Source of the DNA: Schistosoma haematobium
Taxonomy: Eukaryota > Platyhelminthes > Trematoda > Strigeidida > Schistosomatidae
Assembly: GCF_000699445.3 (NCBI RefSeq)
Contig: NW_026137047.1
Coordinates: forward strand, 1 to 64,000
DNA: 64,000 nucleotides
Reading direction: 5' to 3'
A program made the position numbers and the translations under genes. Below the pieces are notes generated by a model, which worked only from the letters and a program-made list of their open reading frames with translations, was not told the DNA's origin and did not search any database. Numbering within the stretch: the first letter of the stretch is position 1; each line of letters opens with the position of its first letter. This document shows, piece by piece, positions 20,802 to 32,900 of the stretch.

Positions 20802-23800
20802 ATGGCGTACAGAGAAGTTCTCCATTCTTCTTCTGAAGATGAATCTAGCAGCAATGAGGACATTTGTTGGAAACGAAGAAAATCAGATATTCGAGCCTCA
20901 CCAATGAAAGAGGATTTCAGTGTAAATATCCCAAAGAAACCATATAGAAAAATCGCAACTGTGTTTGGGTAAATGTTATCAACGAATACAAATTGGATGA
21001 TGCTTTGTCAGTAGCTCATGTTCATGAAGTAAATCAAAACAGCATAATTTAGCTTTTACTGTAGAAATGTGACTCTAGCAGGGGTGTTGAAAGCTATTTG
21101 GTTAATACAGATACTGATGATGAACGGAAGACTATTGAAGTATGCACGCAACCAGAGTTGTCTACTAGGTTTGAAAGTTCACACGTAAATTTATATTTTT
21201 CAGAATATTAAAAAAATCAGATCTCTCTATCAAGCAACGGCTTGGACCACTTCTATGGGACCAGGAAGTATCTAGATCACATATTGATGTTACTTTCGAC
21301 AGTCCACCCGATCTTGTCGCTGAAACTATCACTAATCTACTAAAAGAACCGAACGAGGATTTAATAAGTATGTTTTCATTTACACTATAACTGATATTGT
21401 ACAGAGCGAACTGTTGATATTTTGGGTGTTCAGCGAGCTCTCGAATTTTACTACCTTACGGAAGATATCGAGAACAATGGTGGTCTCTACTTAATGGTAG
21501 GTTTCCACATAATAGCGCGTTTCTTCACCTCACTACATTTTAATTGTCACACCATATGTAAACCTATATTACGTTTATATAATGTAAATTATCCTGTTTT
21601 TATTAGTATATTCAATTATGGTATTTGATAGGATATTATTCTCCCCCGTACTATTTGAATTTTAGTGAACGTAGATTATCAATGGACCGTGATGAAACAA
21701 TCTGTCCAGGTTTACTTGAGATATGAGGATTGTTTAGCTGAATAGTTCTTCCAAAACTTACACATTTGTCTCGTCCTTAAAAAAGAAACTTATATATTAT
21801 GGTTTTGTTATAAATTCGTAACATATTTTTGGTTCTTTGCTGAGACTCAGTTGGCAGGTGAACTCCAGCTGACCATTGTGTGCATAGGACCTCTGACCGT
21901 TTTGCATAAGATATGTCTTTAAAATTAAGCAATTATCAAGTATTTGTTGTATGTCACGTTTTCTTTCAGTCCAATGACAAAAAACAATGATTAGTAATTC
22001 TTACTTTTTCTGACACTACACAATTTGTGATAAACTTGCTAAACGAAATAAACACTACCTAATGCCTTCAATCAATAATTATTACATTTAGTATTTGTTT
22101 GTAATTCAATACAAAGGTTAAGGAAATCTCTTTGGAACAGAACTAGAAAGGCAACTTGTCATCATCTCATTTTATTTCGGGTCTTCAACTAAATGTTAGT
22201 TTGCAGTAAAATTTTCCAGAATACCTATATACGTAGTTAACCTTTCTTCAGCAAAGCGTTCTTTTAGCTGATATTTCTAACATCTATCATTTTTCTGACC
22301 ATATAACTCATGAATAACCGACACCTAACTACTTTAAAGTTAATGAAATTCTATCCACTTATTTCGCATTGAATCCTGAAAGTCCTACATTTGTTCAGTT
22401 ATTTCATATCATCAGAAGCATCTAGTCAGGTTGAATTAATCATTGTTTTGCAAACCCCACTCTTAGTTACGTATTAGTTGCAGTCTAATCACCTTAGATA
22501 CTTGTAACTAGTACCAACCGTCAATATATATAGATCCATGAAAGTAAGACCATTTATTTATTTAAACACAAACATTGGTACAAGGAGGCACCAAACAGAT
22601 ATGCGCCACACAAATTCAAATTTTGTGAGGGTTGAAATACTACCTGGGCGCCCAAACCGAAGTAGGTGGTTTTCTTAGGAGGCCGCACCCGAAGCCTTTG
22701 ACTTAGAGGTCTAATCCACAAGGCGTTGGAGAAACGTAGGGAGATACAGTCCCATGGTAGTTGGCGACCAACAACAGGTTCATACGCCATTTGTTTCCTT
22801 AGGATCCTGTGGCCCAGTTACACTGGTTTGGAATCAGAGTTTTCCAACACCCCTAGATGGATCTCCTGTATCCATCACCTCGCTTAAAGCGCCGAACATT
22901 CGCTTTTCGTCTACTCAATTTCGTAAACAACATCCCCGCCACGAGAAGGTAGTGAGTAGGACTCCCTGGCAGAGGTTGTACCCACGTATCTATGTGAAAG
23001 CATTTCGAGAGGCAGAGCTGACTCTCCTCACTCTCAGCCGTACCTGCCTCGGTTCAGGCACCCGGGCAGTATCCTAGCCCTCACACAGATCGAATGATTT
23101 TTGTGGCGCATATCTATTTGGTGCATTCTTGTACCTATGTTTATGTGTTTAAATAAAATGAAATAAATAATCAGATCATGTATTCATATGAGTCTAATTG
23201 ATAGCTAGTAGTTAATAACAAACAAATTCATCTGTGGTCATGCACGATCCACACTAACCATCATAGTAGTTTATAAAATTTCCTGATTTTTGAAACTTTT
23301 TTTCAAATTTGTATATCTACTGAAAGCTGTGTCATTATACAAAACGTTACGTAGTTGAGAATACAATCATTCAAATCGCTGGAAACGATCGTCTTCAGTT
23401 TATTTTGGATTTAGACATATTTTCTCTTGTTTTTTTATTGACTGGTGCGAATATCAGAGTGATTGAGACAAAAACTAACACTTAGAATCTTTTCAAGTTC
23501 TTGACGCTCGTCGATTTATTCTGACAATAGGAATATAGGAATGTATGCAAATTCTCTTCTCTAGAGCTCCATAAAGTTCTCGCTAGGACCACGAGACGTG
23601 ATGTTCGAAATGCTCTGCTAATATAAAAGCATCTGGTGTATTTTGTAACCTTCAGGTATTGAAACTCATCCAAACCACTTGCCCAAAGTTTCGTGTAGGT
23701 CAGATTATTTATGAGGTCGACGGGATCTTATGTAGCAATCTTTAAAGCCACGCGGTTGCTGATTGGAGCACTTCAAAAGATAGTTTAACTGTAATATACT

Positions 23801-26173
23801 ACCTAAAAATCTTCACCCAGATTTTCCATTAACTATCAAGTCATATAACTTAGTAAGGATACAGAGGATGCTTTAGCTACTAAGATATTACAATCTACCC
23901 AGTTTCATGTCTCTTAACTCTTGACCATATCAAAAGAATAAAACCCGAATTCTATATATTCCATAATCAGTTGCATAATGACCTAAAAACTAATGTTTCA
24001 CTTTTAGACTCTATATTTATTCTTTCATAGCTTACTCTTTGTTTTTCAATCGATTTCGTTAGGATGGGTCTCGAAGACGATCACCTGGTGGTGTTTATCT
24101 TAATCTAATCAAACATTCCTATTCAGTAAAGAAAGAAGAAAAGAAGTTGATCTTTCTAATTGATAGACAAATGAAGGATAAGTTGAAAAGGTATTTAAAA
24201 TAAAAGTATTTAATCCGTGTGATTCAATGTTCACTTAAGTTTAAGATATTCTTCGAGTCTATAACAGGTATTTTATAAAGCTGGAGATTTGTTGAAGTAT
24301 ATTCATCTCACAATTTTGAGTGAAAATCATCTGATTTTCAATATGTTTTACAACAATTAAATCTATAATAGTTCCCTAAAACTCAGGTAACCTGGCTTTA
24401 GATAGTAGAAAATTTATCAATTCATCAAACATTCTACAGTTATAAAATATGTATTTTTGACATTAATCGGGAGCTCAAAGTGAAGTTGTGCTGCTGGGTA
24501 TGTTTACATGAATTGGTTTTAACATGACTGCAGAAACAATATCTCTTTTAGAAGGGAAAGATGAGTGAGACTATAATTCATGGACGACCTTCGAGCGATG
24601 CTGAAGTGACCCTGAGAATGGACACCTACTTATTAGGACTAAATGAGGGTTATAAACCAGTTAGAATCATGATTTACGGTTGATAGTTAGGCTTAAAATT
24701 TAGATTTATGGTTTTCATCACAAACTGACATCAGCTATAATGCTAAAATTCTATTTAGCTAAATTTGTGTGAATTTAACGCCACAATTCAAAACTCGTTA
24801 TCTTATATCTGATTGGTTCGTCCATAAACTATAGTCTCGCCGAAAGATGTGGCCAGGGTCTACACTTAATACCACATTTTATTCGAGTCATAATGGAAAA
24901 GAGTACAGTAGAGGATCAATTAGCTTTCTATTTGCGTCTTCTAGCCAGACATTGATGTAGTGGGACCCCGACAACCCATAAGTCTTAATGTCTTGGCTGT
25001 TTTTCATTTGGCAAGTAAAATATCACCGATCCTACAGGGAATATAGGCGGACTAATCAATAATCGTACTGGAGTAGAAAACTATCCCCATAAATAATGAC
25101 TCAATCACACGAACCCTAGTGTATTTTGAGAACCTTTTCTTCTTGTTTTTATAAAAGTAAGGTGACAAAATCTCTTGACATCAGTTGTCATTATCGAGTG
25201 TCTGCTCGTACCAACGGACAAGAAGTTCCCCTAACAATCGTAGGGCTCTCTAACCACAATTGGATTTATCTCTTCTGTTTTTCTCATCTGTCAGAACATT
25301 GTTCAATCCCTTCCGTTTCCTCAGCTCTTGATTTTCAGAATAGTCTATTTATTCTCCTGAAATTTTCCTATTAATTTCACAATCATACAGTTAGAGAAAT
25401 CTTATTGTAGTTAGGGTGTTAGTTCTTGAGGTACGTGATTTGTTTTCTCTTTGTTTATTCTCTTTCACTGTGATTGTAATGGATGGCCCATTGTTCTATA
25501 TTCGTTAATGGTTTAATTAACTAACCATACAGCAAGTTAGTTGTCATATCATGTGGACACACTTCATGTTTTAAACATTTCACTCAAAAACAACTACCAT
25601 AGTAATATTTTTTGTCTTATGGGCTTTTTATGTTCAAAATTCTTATTAATCCTTTATTTAATTAACCTAGGGAAATATTACCGTTTCACGTACACTATAT
25701 TTTAGTTTTCACGATAGGTTGATAGCCTGAGGATTTCGACTGACTTAACATTAAAAAATCTTTGAATTTCATCCTTTTTGATGATGATATTCAGCTGTCT
25801 TTTTGGGTTAATGTATAATTCTGTATTTACTTATAAATTTAAAGAGTAAATACACGTGTTCGCTTCCTGTGAGTGACGAATTATTGTTTTATGTAGAGCT
25901 CGCAGGAATTCTCGTCGTGTAAGAAAATATGAAGAGTCAGACATTGTATGCGAACTTCCAAGCAATCCAGCGAAATCAGTCGAATCCGATTGTCCTTCTC
26001 CTTTAGATATTCACAGTTCTCAAGAACCAGTTATTTTGGAAGGTGAAATTTCACAACCTGCTTCTCCTGTAATTACAATGGATACAACGTGTGCAAGTCC
26101 GTGTGAAAAATCACCCGAAGATAATGAAAGTATGGAAGAAGGTGAATTGCCTCCTAGTGATGACGATATCTAA
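20802..26173 (+). CDS. PHAX: PHAX, phosphorylated adaptor for snRNA export
   Basis: Six exons join in phase: 20802-21028, 21065-21168, 21204-21367, 21405-21496, 24063-24190 and 25897-26173 (TAA). They give about 329 residues, near the usual PHAX size. PHAX binds capped snRNA and the cap-binding complex and recruits CRM1 for nuclear export. Family features are a serine/acidic N-terminus followed by a basic patch (SSSEDESSSNED, CWKRRKS) and the RNA-binding domain spanning exons 3-5 (LLKEPNEDLI, IENNGGLYLM, then DGSRRRSPGGVYLNLIK). An acidic C-terminus ends PPSDDDI. The first three introns are 35-37 nt; the fourth (21497-24062) holds a 0.6-kb repeat and the fifth a MITE. Exon 1 carries a two-base excess near 20967-20973 that shifts the frame. 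Downstream homology resumes at VINEY, so this is a sequence error or a damaging change. An in-frame ATG at 20766 is an alternative start. AATAAA lies at 26219-26224. Confidence 0.9.
22554..23167 (-). mobile_element. ~0.6-kb repeat with ~125-bp inverted ends
   Basis: The first ~125 bases (from TTTATTTATTTAAACACAAA) are the approximate reverse complement of the last ~125 (ending TTTATGTGTTTAAATAAAAT). The arms include GGTACAAGGAGGCACCAAA and ATATGCGCCACA or their complements. The middle resembles 59430-59780. Both arms also resemble the 3' tail of the RTE-type LINE at 38162-38250. It lies in PHAX intron 4. A 107-codon open frame here is a by-product of the repeat. Confidence 0.75.
24564..24841 (-). 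mobile_element. 278-bp MITE, copy 2, with 8-bp duplication
   Basis: Second copy of the family at 17730-18000, inverted relative to it, inside PHAX intron 5. The ends pair over 24 bases (AGTGAGACTATAATTCATGG against GGCGAGACTATAGTTTATGG, reading inward). The octamer GAAAGATG flanks both sides (24556-24563 and 24842-24849), a probable target duplication. An 8-bp duplication suits hAT- or Merlin-type elements; Merlin is known from schistosomes, but the assignment is inference. Confidence 0.75.
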
Positions 26174-26224
26174 ATCTTTGTATAAAATCCTTTCCCTCTG
26201 ATGCTATTCCAGTTTTGAAATAAA

Positions 26225-27779
26225 TAAATAATATACAGTATTAAAATAAGTTAAAAATTCATGAATTTTTAAGCAGATACGTTTTACTCTTTTTTACCTC
26301 GATGAACACTAACTTCGAATCCTAAAATCTGTATACTAAGCATTTTATCATGTGACATTTTTTTCGTAAGGAGAATCAAAATTACAGGTAAATATTTGGC
26401 CAAGAACCTTTTGTACACTAAGGTTCCCTACAAGGAGAAATATATTTAATATCAATTGGAAATCTTAATTGCTTAAGGATCCGTATCATATTAAAAGACT
26501 AATATTTGAACAAAGAATATTTTTTCCGATAAATTCTCTTTAGGTTCTACAATTATATATCCAAATTAATAATCCGAAGTGTGGTCAGGTTTAGGGCAAA
26601 GTGCATCGTTGAAACTTGGGATTGTCAAATAAAATAAAGTTGTTAATGTTGTTATGACTTATATGGAATGTTAGCTCGGATCAGCTTACATGTTAAGTGA
26701 GAATTTTAGGATCCATGACCAGAATAACTATAGGTTAGACAGGGTGAGAGAAATAATTACAACTCAATAAAATTTTTAGTTGGAGACTGTTGTGTAAAAC
26801 AAAATTATTAAGACATAATAGGTTGGATGGATGCAGAGTAAATGAATCATTTATCGGGGAGATTAATAATGATGCTTAACCAATAGTAATAATAATACAA
26901 AGATTTATGATCAAAGACAACATAGACAGTTACATTTAGCTATAAATGGTCGTTCGAAGAACTTTCAGTCTGACAAGCCTTGACAAAAATTACTAACCCG
27001 ATAAATAAATGAAAAGGATTGATTCATGCTGGCACTACGACCAGTTTGCACTAAATGGACCAGTATCGAGCTATTCACTTTCTTCACCAGACATTTGCGT
27101 AGTCACACTAGGAAGTGTTTTGTAGCGCGGAAATGTAAATTTCTAGAACTTCGAACAATATAACTCGCTCCTCAGGAGCGAGGTAATTCATCTTTCGGCC
27201 TCAATGTCACCATAGGCGCGTAGAAAATACTAATCGTAGTTCTCCGCTGTTGACAGATTTTATGGACTGTTATGCGTAATCTCTGAGTTAATATTTCGCT
27301 AGCCACATCCCCTCTGGATTGTCGGAGCATGAACAGAGGTTTTTTATTCACCGTTTTCATTTCGCCTATTCACACTGTGCTTCAACTTTAAACGATGCAC
27401 GTTGCCCTAAAACTGGCCACTTTTCGGATTATTCATTCGAATGCATAATTGTAGAATCTAGAGAGAACTTAACAAAATGAATATTCTTCGTTTAAATATT
27501 GGTATTTTAATTGAGAATTTATTATTTTTGTGGATATAGTCCTGACTTCAGTATTTCATATTTGTACTTAAGTCTTAATGAATTCCACAACTTCACTTAT
27601 CCTCTTCGGCTAGTAGAGTTCATAACGAATAATAACGGATTATTTTGTATCGACTAAATCATATTTGAGACTTTCAGATTAGCAACTAGTCAGTAGAAAA
27701 CAATCAGGTTCATCGGCATCTATAGTGATATATAGTTTTAAGCACCATTGGAGTTCTCCTTCCTTCAGCTCAGAAAATA
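26225..27779. other. 3' flank of PHAX; no further gene seen
   Basis: AT-rich sequence without a supportable exon. Confidence 0.4.
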
Positions 27780-28290
27780 GGTGTAAGTTCCTAAAATGAA
27801 AGGACAATATTAAAGCACAGATCTAATACAACTCTGGTATGGTAGGATTCGGGACTTATCTTGATGGAAATTTCGTCCAACGATCCCCTCTATTTCGATA
27901 CTTCAGTGGACATATGTTCAGAGAAGTTTGAGGCATGAATTTAATTCACCCCTAGGTCAGTTTTGTAATTAAGTCTAGAACATAAAGTATTGTCAAGGGT
28001 ATGTTTTAGTGTTAACCACATTTCTCATTGTTAAACCCCAAGCACCAATATTTACCTTATTCAGTTCATCCTGTAATGTTTGTAAATCACTTCCGAATTC
28101 CATGAGTTCAAATTTATGAATAAGTTTCATGTCGTCAGCGCATAAACACGGTGTACATGCGAAGAAGCATTTACACTTAGTGTTGACACATAAAATTGAC
28201 CAAAGACGGTTCTTTGTATAGCACGATTGGAGATAGGTCTAGGTGTAGATGTAACAAAATTAACTTTAGTTATGCTGTAATGACTCGAAA
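27780..28290 (-). mobile_element. Decayed LINE reverse-transcriptase fragment
   Basis: On the minus strand, broken frames give QRTVFGQF (RT block after the palm), ADDMKLIHKFE (the catalytic D-D pair), LQTLQDELNKVN and NFSEHMSTEVSK. These correspond in order to the RT of the CR1/Jockey-like copy at 40930-43290, which has FADDLKVVY and NFSEHIISQVSKARK. No open frame longer than a few dozen codons survives. Confidence 0.7.
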
Positions 28291-28913
28291 AATCGACTTA
28301 GACCAACCTAGTGGTTGACTTTTGAATGCATCTTTATCTCAAATTATAGTACGATCTCTATCTTCTCTTGATCACTAAGTCGAGTAATTTAATCAAAGTA
28401 ATTTATTAAGCATAAAGTGGACGACATGCATTTTAGAAATTGATGAGGTTGAAGTTTATGCAACTGAGCTTGTTCTACATAATTCAGTTAACATTGACAC
28501 ATGAGGCCTGATATATATTCACACTATTCCGGGACCACCCATTCGATGATTCACAAATGAAATGTTGGTTGTCGTACTCCCGTTCATTGCGAAGTTAAGA
28601 ATGGAAACTGAAGTCTGCACTTTTTGAGGGTTCTCACAGGGGTTAATGGGTTTTGTATTATTATGTGCTACTGAGCGCTGTGTGACATAAAGATATGTCG
28701 TTAATCACGTAGATCTAGATATATACAAAACAACCTCGCTCATTCTTATAGGTGCTATCACAACGAAAAACTTAATAGTTATACATTGAAAGATAGCTTT
28801 GAATTACAGGGACAAGTGTGAGGTTGCTTAAAAGTACTAGGTTTCTTAGATATGGCACCTTAATATGTACGGACTGGGCAATGATTTGCAGTTGTGTCAG
28901 GTGATATATTGAT

Positions 28914-29501
28914 TTAGCTGGTTGCCGTCAAGATAAGACATAACTTTTGTTGTTTGAACCATATTTGGGCGTCATTTAACATCTTATGGATTAGAAGCGT
29001 TGGATTGTTTCGTAGTTTAAATGAAGTTTGACAGACTGACTCAGATAATGCTCTCCGCTCTAGAGGGTCACGTCTAAACTGAGTAGGCATTGATTCCGGC
29101 AATTGCAGGAGCAAGTGTGCGATCAGATGTGACGAAGGGGTAAGGTTATGTATCGGTGTGAAATAATTATACATTACTAAGCTAAAGATGTATTCAGTTA
29201 GTCGAGAAATATGACCCGGTGCAAGATGTTCTATGGCTGCTTTGAAACGCACCGCAAGTTCATGTTTTGATTCTGACAGGTTGTTTATCACTAGATGTAG
29301 ACGGAATAGGCTTATTGAACATTTTTCTTCACAGGAAAATTCTAACTTCAATAATAAGTGTATTTTTTGACTGCTACTATTTATAATGTAAATATCGCCA
29401 TCTCGAGGGTTGAACTGGGGCGAGAAAGAACTGTCCAGTTGGACTGTCAGTTTCTCCCACAATCTTTGACAGTCATGTAGGACACCAAAATGCCACAGGC
29501 T
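28914..29501 (-). CDS. Unrecognised open segment, ~195 codons
   Basis: The minus strand is open from just after a TAA at 29502-29504 to TAA at 28914-28916. There is no ATG in the first two thirds, so a single-exon gene is unlikely. A possible acceptor AG sits at 29501-29500, which would make this a terminal exon. The product looks protein-like rather than low-complexity, with segments such as HELAVRFKAAIEHLAPGHI and RRDPLERRALSESVCQTSFK, and has no clear membrane span. No upstream exon was found before the RTE insertion at 29999, and no AATAAA was found close downstream. It may be a gene fragment. I do not recognise the family. Confidence 0.4.
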   Translation of the reverse strand, partial: SLWHFGVLHDCQRLWEKLTVQLDSSFSPQFNPRDGDIYIINSSSQKIHLLLKLEFSCEEKCSISLFRLHLVINNLSESKHELAVRFKAAIEHLAPGHISRLTEYIFSLVMYNYFTPIHNLTPSSHLIAHLLLQLPESMPTQFRRDPLERRALSESVCQTSFKLRNNPTLLIHKMLNDAQIWFKQQKLCLILTATS

Positions 29502-29504
29502 TTA

Positions 29505-29986
29505 AAGAAGTTTATTTCTACCTGGTTAAGGGAAATATGTCCGGGGATCTTGTTGTTTATTTGCTTGTGAAGCGATATAAGTGCATCATAACTTCCGCTG
29601 CTTTGCAGTGTGAGAAAGTCTCAATCTGCTATACTTTTTCAGTTTGCATATCGTCAGACATAAAAAGGAAATGGGATATCGCCAATAGATTGGATGAGTT
29701 GCTCTTAAGCTTTATATCATTAATCTAGTTTTTTGTTGCTGAAGTGAGGAATATTTACTTTCTTAACCTGTCGTGTAGAACCATCTGGCGATTGTGGTTT
29801 AAAAGTGCAGTGATCATTCATGGATGGAGAGTCACGCTTGCGAAAGCAGATTTAAAACCATATTTTAACTGGAAGTATACAGTAGTAGGATTTCGGTGAA
29901 CTTCAATGACCAATCAGTACAGATGTAGGTTCTGACTATAGTATACTCCGTTTTCCAGATATAATGTTAAATAATATAACTATATC
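29505..29986. other. No feature recognised
   Basis: Short gap between the minus-strand open segment and the RTE target duplication. Nothing supportable. Confidence 0.4.
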
Positions 29987-29998
29987 AATTGCCCTACT

Positions 29999-32900
29999 TA
30001 CTTACTTACTTACTTACGCCTGTTACCCCCAAAGGAGCATAGGCCGCTGACCAGCATTCTCCAACCCACTCTGTCCTGGGCCTTCTTTTCTAGTTCCATC
30101 CAATTCTTGTTCATTTTTTTCATGTCTATTTCCATTTCCCGGCGTAATGTGTTCTTTGGTCTTCCTCTTTTCCTTTGACCTTCAGGATTCCATGTGAGGG
30201 CTTGTCTTGTGACGCAGTTGGGTGCTTTCCTCAATGTGTGTCCTATCCACTTCCAGCGCTTCTTCCTGATTTCTTCCTCCACTGGGATCTGGTTTGTTCT
30301 CTCCCACAGTAGGTTGTTGCTAATAGTGTCCGGCCAATGGATCTGAAGTATTTTGCGTAGACAATTGTTAATAAACACCTGTATTTTCTGGATGATGGCT
30401 TTTGTAGTTCTCCAGGTTTCTGCCCCATACAGTAGAACTGTCTTGACATTTGTATTGAAAATCCTGACCTTGGTGTTGGTTGACAGTTGCTTTGAGTTCC
30501 AGATGTTCCTCAGTTGTAAATATGCTGCTCTTGCTTTGCCGATCCGCGCCTTCACATCTGCATCAGATCCACCCTGTTCATCAATGATGCTGCCCAAATA
30601 CGTAAAGGTTTTTGCATCTTCCAAATCTTCTCCGTCAATTGTGATTGGATTGGTGCATTCTGTGTTGTATCGGAGAATCCTGCTTTTCCCTTTGTGTATA
30701 TTGAGACCTATTGCTGCTGAGGCTGCTGCCACACTGTTTGTCTTCTCCTGCATCTGTTGTTGCGTTTGGGATAGAAGGGCCAGATCGTCTGCGAAGTCTA
30801 GATCATCCAACTGCATCTTAGATGTCCATTGTATCCCGCGCTTTCCTTCAGACGTTGACGTCTTCATGATCCAGTCGATCACCAGGAGAAAGAGAAAGGG
30901 TGAGAGTAAGCAACCTTACCTAACACCGGTCTTCACTTTGAACGACTTTGTCAACTGTCCTCCATGCACGATTTTGCAGTGTAATCCATCATATGAGTTC
31001 TGTATGATATTGACTATCTTCTGAGGCACGCCGTAGTGTCGAAGAAGTTTCCATAGTGTTGTTCTGTCCACGCTATCAAATGCCTTTTCGTAGTCAATGA
31101 AGTTGATGTAGAGTGATGAATTCTATTCAATTGATTGTTCCACAATGATCCGTAGAGTTGCGATTTGGTCTGTACACGATCTATCCTTACGGAATCCTGC
31201 CTGTTGGTCACGAAGTTGGGCGTCTACGCAGTCCTTCATCCTGTTTAACAACACCCTGTTTAAGACTTTTCCCGGTATTGAGAGAAGAGTGATGCCCCTG
31301 TAGTTATCACACTTGCTGAGATCGCCTTTCTTCGGTATTTTGATCAGAAGTCCTTCTTTCCAGTCTGTTGGTACTTGTTCCTCATCCCAAATCTTATTGA
31401 AGAGAATGTGGAGTATCCTTGCAGTTGCCGCTACGTCTGCTTTTAGTGCCTCTGCTGGGATGTTGTCCGGTCCTGCTGCTTTGCCACTCTTGATTTGTCT
31501 GATGGCCATGCTGATTTCTTCAATTGTTGGTGGGCTAACATTAATTGGGAGGTCCGTGGGTGCTGCTTCGATGTTGGGTGGGTTCAGTGGAGCTGGTCGA
31601 TTCAAGAGTTCCTTGAAGTGTTCTACCCACCTGTTTTGTTGCTCTTCAATAATGGTGATTACCTCGCCTTCCTTGCTTTTCACTGGTCGTTCTGGTTTGC
31701 GGCGATTTCCAGAGAGTTTCTTTGTCGTGTCATACAATTGTTTCATGTTTCCTTCTCTTGCAGCCTTTTCCGCCGTCGTTGCTAAATCTTCCACATATTT
31801 ACGTTTGTCGGTTCTGATGCTCCTCTTCACTTGTTTGTTTATTTCCGTGTATTCAGCTTGTGCCTTGGCTTTTTCTGCTCTTGTTCAGCTGGTATTGATC
31901 GCTGCCTTCTTGTTCCTCCTTTCTTGAATCTTATCCAGTGTACCAACAGTGATCCATTCCTTGTGGTGGTGCTTCTTATGACCCAGGACCTCATGACATG
32001 TTGAAGTGATTGCCTCTTTGATCCCCTTCCAGTTGCTCTCCACGGTAGTTCCTTCTCCATTGAGTAGATCATGAAAGGCCTGGAACTTGTTGCTGAGGTC
32101 TATCTTGAATTTGTTGAGTTTTTTAGTATCCTGGAGAAAAGCCGTATTGAACTTTTGTGATATTGTCCGCCCCGTTGTGCAGTGCTTCCTGAGTTTCAAT
32201 TTCATCTTGGCGACCAGCAAGTGATGGTCTGATGCTATATCAGCTCCTCTCTTGGTTCTCACATCTTCTATCGTCCTCCTGAACGTTTTATTGATGCAAA
32301 TATGGTCTATTTGGTTTTGCGTGATGTGATCCAGTGAAGTCCATGTGGTTTTGTGTATGCGTTTATGTGGGAATATGGTGCCGCCTATGACCAGTTTATT
32401 GAAGGCACATAGATTTGCAAATCTCTCACCATTTTCGTTTCTTTCTCCCAGTCCGTGTCGTCCCATGATGTCTTCATATCCAGTGTTGTCCGTTCCAACC
32501 TTGGCGTTGAAATCTCCCATCAGAATGGTCAGGTCCTTTGTTGGGCACTTCTCGATGATTGACTGCAGCCTATTGTAGAATTGATCTTTAGCGTCTTCAT
32601 TGTAATCGTTGGTAGGCGCATAGCATTGGATGATGTTCATTGAAATGCCCTCTTTCTTTGTTTTGAAGGAGGCTTTGATGATCCTTGGTCCATGAGATTC
32701 CCATCCTATAAGTGCCTTTTGTGCTTGTTTGGACAGCATCAATGCAACTCCTTGTGTATGTGGTGCATTTTCTTCTTCATGGCCGGAGTATAACAGGAGC
32801 TCTCCTGTAGTTAGTCGTTGTTGTCCAACTTGTGTCCAATGTGTTTCACTGATCCCAAGTACCTCTAGGTTGTATCTTCTCATTTCTGCAGCAATCTGGA

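Noticed and set aside
21140..21203. Alternative PHAX intron with donor GTATGC at 21140
   Set aside because: It would leave exon 2 in the wrong phase for the conserved exon 3 frame; the donor at 21169 keeps the frame.
22754..23077. 107-codon open frame with protein-like composition
   Set aside because: It lies wholly inside the 0.6-kb inverted-end repeat, its counterpart at 59477 is in the same repeat with a different frame, and it is in a PHAX intron.
30353..31024. 223-codon plus-strand open frame
   Set aside because: It is the antisense of the RTE reverse transcriptase; the minus strand carries all expected motifs.
31313..31927. 204-codon plus-strand open frame
   Set aside because: Antisense shadow of the RTE coding frame.
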